From Flavobacteriales bacterium (GTDB lineage Bacteria; Bacteroidota; Bacteroidia; Flavobacteriales_F; PHOS-HE28), in NCBI GenBank assembly GCA_030584065.1, contig CP129489.1:706640-770639 (forward strand): 64,000 bases of DNA, read 5' to 3'. Under the pieces are notes generated by a model, which worked only from the letters and a program-made list of their open reading frames with translations, was not told the DNA's origin and did not search any database. Shown one piece after another: positions 62,345-64,000 of the stretch (positions within the stretch are counted from its first letter, which is position 1; each line of letters begins with the position of its first letter). Position numbers and translations under genes: made by a program.

Positions 62345-63805
62345 TCATAGGCCCAGCCCGTAATAGGCCTTCATGCCGTTGGGGTAGACCCCTTCCACCA
62401 GCACGCCGCCGCGTTTGCCGTTGAGCGCCTTTTCCACGTCAGCCGGTGCCGCAATCACCGATTGGTCGATGCGGGTGATGATGAAGCCCTCGCGGATGCC
62501 GCTGGCCCGGAACTTCCCGCCGTTCACCGCGGTCACCTTCACCCCGCTCTTGAGCTTCAGGGAGCGGAGTTCCTCGTCGGTCGCGGCCCTGAATTCGGCG
62601 CCGAGGGCCTCCATGCGATCATTGCGCCCCCTCACCGCAGCGGTGGTGGCGCCCTCTCGTCCGCGAAGGGTCAGCTCCACCACGCTCTCCCGGCCATCGC
62701 GCAGGATGGTGACCGGCACCCGGTCGCCGGGCTTGAACTTGCCCACCTGCTCCTGCAGCTGCGGCACGTTGTTCACTGCGATGTTGCCCACCCGCACGAT
62801 CACATCTCCTTTCTCCAGGCCGGCGTCCTGCGCTGCACCGCCATCCGTCAGACCGTTCACGAACACCCCGCGAGGGCGGTCGAGTTGCAACTCCTGCGCC
62901 AGGGCCTGGTCCATGTCGCGGATGCTCACGCCGAGGTAGGCGCGCTGCACGCTGCCGTACTCCACAAGGTCGCTGGTCACCTTCTTCACGATGTTCACCG
63001 GGATGGCGAAGGAGTAACCCGTGTAGGATCCGGTGGTGCTGGCGATGGCGCTGTTGATGCCCACCAGCTCGCCCTTGGCGTTCACCAGGGCGCCGCCGCT
63101 GTTGCCGGGGTTCACGGCGGCATCCGTCTGGATGAAGCTCTCGATGGGGAAGATGTCGCGCTCGGGGTTGTACTGGAGGATGTTGATGTTCCGGGCCTTG
63201 GCGCTCACGATGCCGGCCGTTACTGTGCTGGTGAGGTTCATGGGGTTGCCCACGGCTAGCACCCATTCGCCCACCCGAACCTCATCGCTGTTCCCGTACT
63301 CCAATGTGGCCAGGTCGGTGGCCTCCACCTTCAGCACGGCCAGGTCGGTGCTTGGGTCGCGGCCCACGATCCGCGCCTCGAAGTTGCGGCGGTCATTGAG
63401 GTGCACCACGATCTTGTCAGCGCCCTCCACCACGTGGTTGTTGGTGATGATGTAGCCATCGGGGCTGATGATCACGCCGGAGCCCGCACCCTGCTGCTGG
63501 CGCTGCTGGCTGGGCGCGCGGTAGCCCCAGAAGAAATCGGCGAAGGGGTCGCGCACGTTGACGGTGGTCTGCGTGGTCACGTGCACCACGGCATTCACCG
63601 TCCGCTCGGCTGCATCGGTGAAATCCACAGCCACCACCGGCGCGGAGCCGGTCGCGGGCAGTGACACGTACCGGACCGGAGCCGGCTCAGCGGCTGCCTC
63701 CGATGGCGCTGCAACCGTCTCCCGCTTGAGGAACCGCTCATTCACGCCCAGCGCCACCATGGCGCCGGCCATACCCACTGCGAAGTAGCCCAGTGCTCGT
63801 TTCAT
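62345..63805 (-). CDS. degP: DegP/HtrA-type periplasmic serine protease
   Basis: 486 residues: N-terminal signal/anchor (about 1-22), trypsin-like domain with catalytic triad H124 (TNNHVVEG), D154 (STDLAVLKV) and S236 (NPGNSGGAL), then two PDZ domains (about 285-375, YLGVSIRDMDQALAQELQL; about 395-480). Degrades or refolds damaged envelope proteins, matching the large export load of the genome. Starts 170 bases upstream of rpoD on the same strand. A glutamine-rich loop (APSQQRQQQG) precedes the catalytic histidine region, as in DegP. Confidence 0.95.
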   Translation of the reverse strand: MKRALGYFAVGMAGAMVALGVNERFLKRETVAAPSEAAAEPAPVRYVSLPATGSAPVVAVDFTDAAERTVNAVVHVTTQTTVNVRDPFADFFWGYRAPSQQRQQQGAGSGVIISPDGYIITNNHVVEGADKIVVHLNDRRNFEARIVGRDPSTDLAVLKVEATDLATLEYGNSDEVRVGEWVLAVGNPMNLTSTVTAGIVSAKARNINILQYNPERDIFPIESFIQTDAAVNPGNSGGALVNAKGELVGINSAIASTTGSYTGYSFAIPVNIVKKVTSDLVEYGSVQRAYLGVSIRDMDQALAQELQLDRPRGVFVNGLTDGGAAQDAGLEKGDVIVRVGNIAVNNVPQLQEQVGKFKPGDRVPVTILRDGRESVVELTLRGREGATTAAVRGRNDRMEALGAEFRAATDEELRSLKLKSGVKVTAVNGGKFRASGIREGFIITRIDQSVIAAPADVEKALNGKRGGVLVEGVYPNGMKAYYGLGL

Positions 63806-64000
63806 TTCGTTCTGCTTGTTGTGGTCATGCGATCAAACGCCATGCCCTGTGATACCAAACAACGTTCTGGCAGGGGGGAGGTGACGCCCTGTCGCGTTAA
63901 GAAGTGTTGATCGGAGCGCTGGGAGCGCACCGGCTATCCCGTGCCGCAGGCCCAGGGCATCCTTACGGGATCATGGCCGAGGCGCATGGGGGCAGGCCAC
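63806..64000. other. Intergenic region upstream of degP
   Basis: 195 bases to the window end. It should hold the degP promoter; only a weak candidate is seen (minus-strand TTTG and GGCGTTTG about 15 bases apart near 63830-63870). No coding sequence could be supported. Confidence 0.4.

Overview
The window is about 64 kb of GC-rich DNA that reads as a chromosomal fragment of a member of the Bacteroidota, probably an uncultured high-GC Flavobacteriales. The evidence is: several secreted proteins ending in type IX secretion (T9SS) type A sorting domains and one in a gliding-motility-type (type B) domain; a short RpoD lacking region 1.1; a PorG/DUF6089-like outer-membrane barrel; and promoters of the Bacteroidota type (TTG, 17-23 bases, TAnnTTTG) in place of -35/-10 boxes. 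The placement is an inference; no rRNA or tRNA gene was seen.

Layout. 1-11.9 kb is mixed housekeeping: the 3' part of pyrB, a STAS-domain protein with a small T9SS cargo, RNase Z, a NarL-type response regulator with a BadF/NagK-type kinase, a membrane-anchored patatin (minus strand), a minus-strand histidine-degradation group (hutI, a CPBP protease, fused ftcD), and divergently aroC. 11.9-37.4 kb is a large surface-polysaccharide region. A tightly coupled plus-strand operon (GT2-GT2, GT2, GT2, serine-acetyltransferase-like, WecB, GT4-GT2 fusion, then epimerase and GT4) converges on a minus-strand operon (T9SS cargo, three paralogous eight-cysteine FGE/C-lectin-like secreted proteins, MBOAT O-acyltransferase, SGNH partner). 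A divergent plus-strand operon follows: small membrane protein, CotH-type kinase, O-antigen polymerase/ligase, second CotH-type kinase, degenerate metallophosphoesterase, NAD-dependent epimerase, asparagine synthase. A perfect 16-bp bidirectional terminator closes it.

37.5-48.7 kb: PorG-like barrel (minus), nitronate monooxygenase, a type B sorting-domain protein, guaB, a translationally coupled set of three SurA-like envelope chaperones and a MoxR ATPase. 48.7-59.5 kb is a block of secreted surface proteins: a small T9SS cargo, a beta-propeller cargo, a protein with an apparently intact lysyl-oxidase domain and duplicated dockerin-like C-terminus, and a 1959-residue protein with five near-identical 243-bp repeats and fourteen 138-bp repeats. 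59.8-63.8 kb (minus): GAPDH with a long N-terminal extension, rpoD, and a DegP/HtrA protease.

How the genes fit together: T9SS cargo, the PorG-like barrel, SurA-like chaperones and DegP all serve outer-membrane biogenesis and surface display. The polysaccharide genes make and modify (acylate, possibly phosphorylate) a surface glycan. The least described pieces are the FGE-like triplet linked to an acyltransferase pair, the CotH-polymerase-CotH-phosphoesterase set, and the lysyl-oxidase/dockerin-like protein between two proteins that share an unassigned N-terminal domain.
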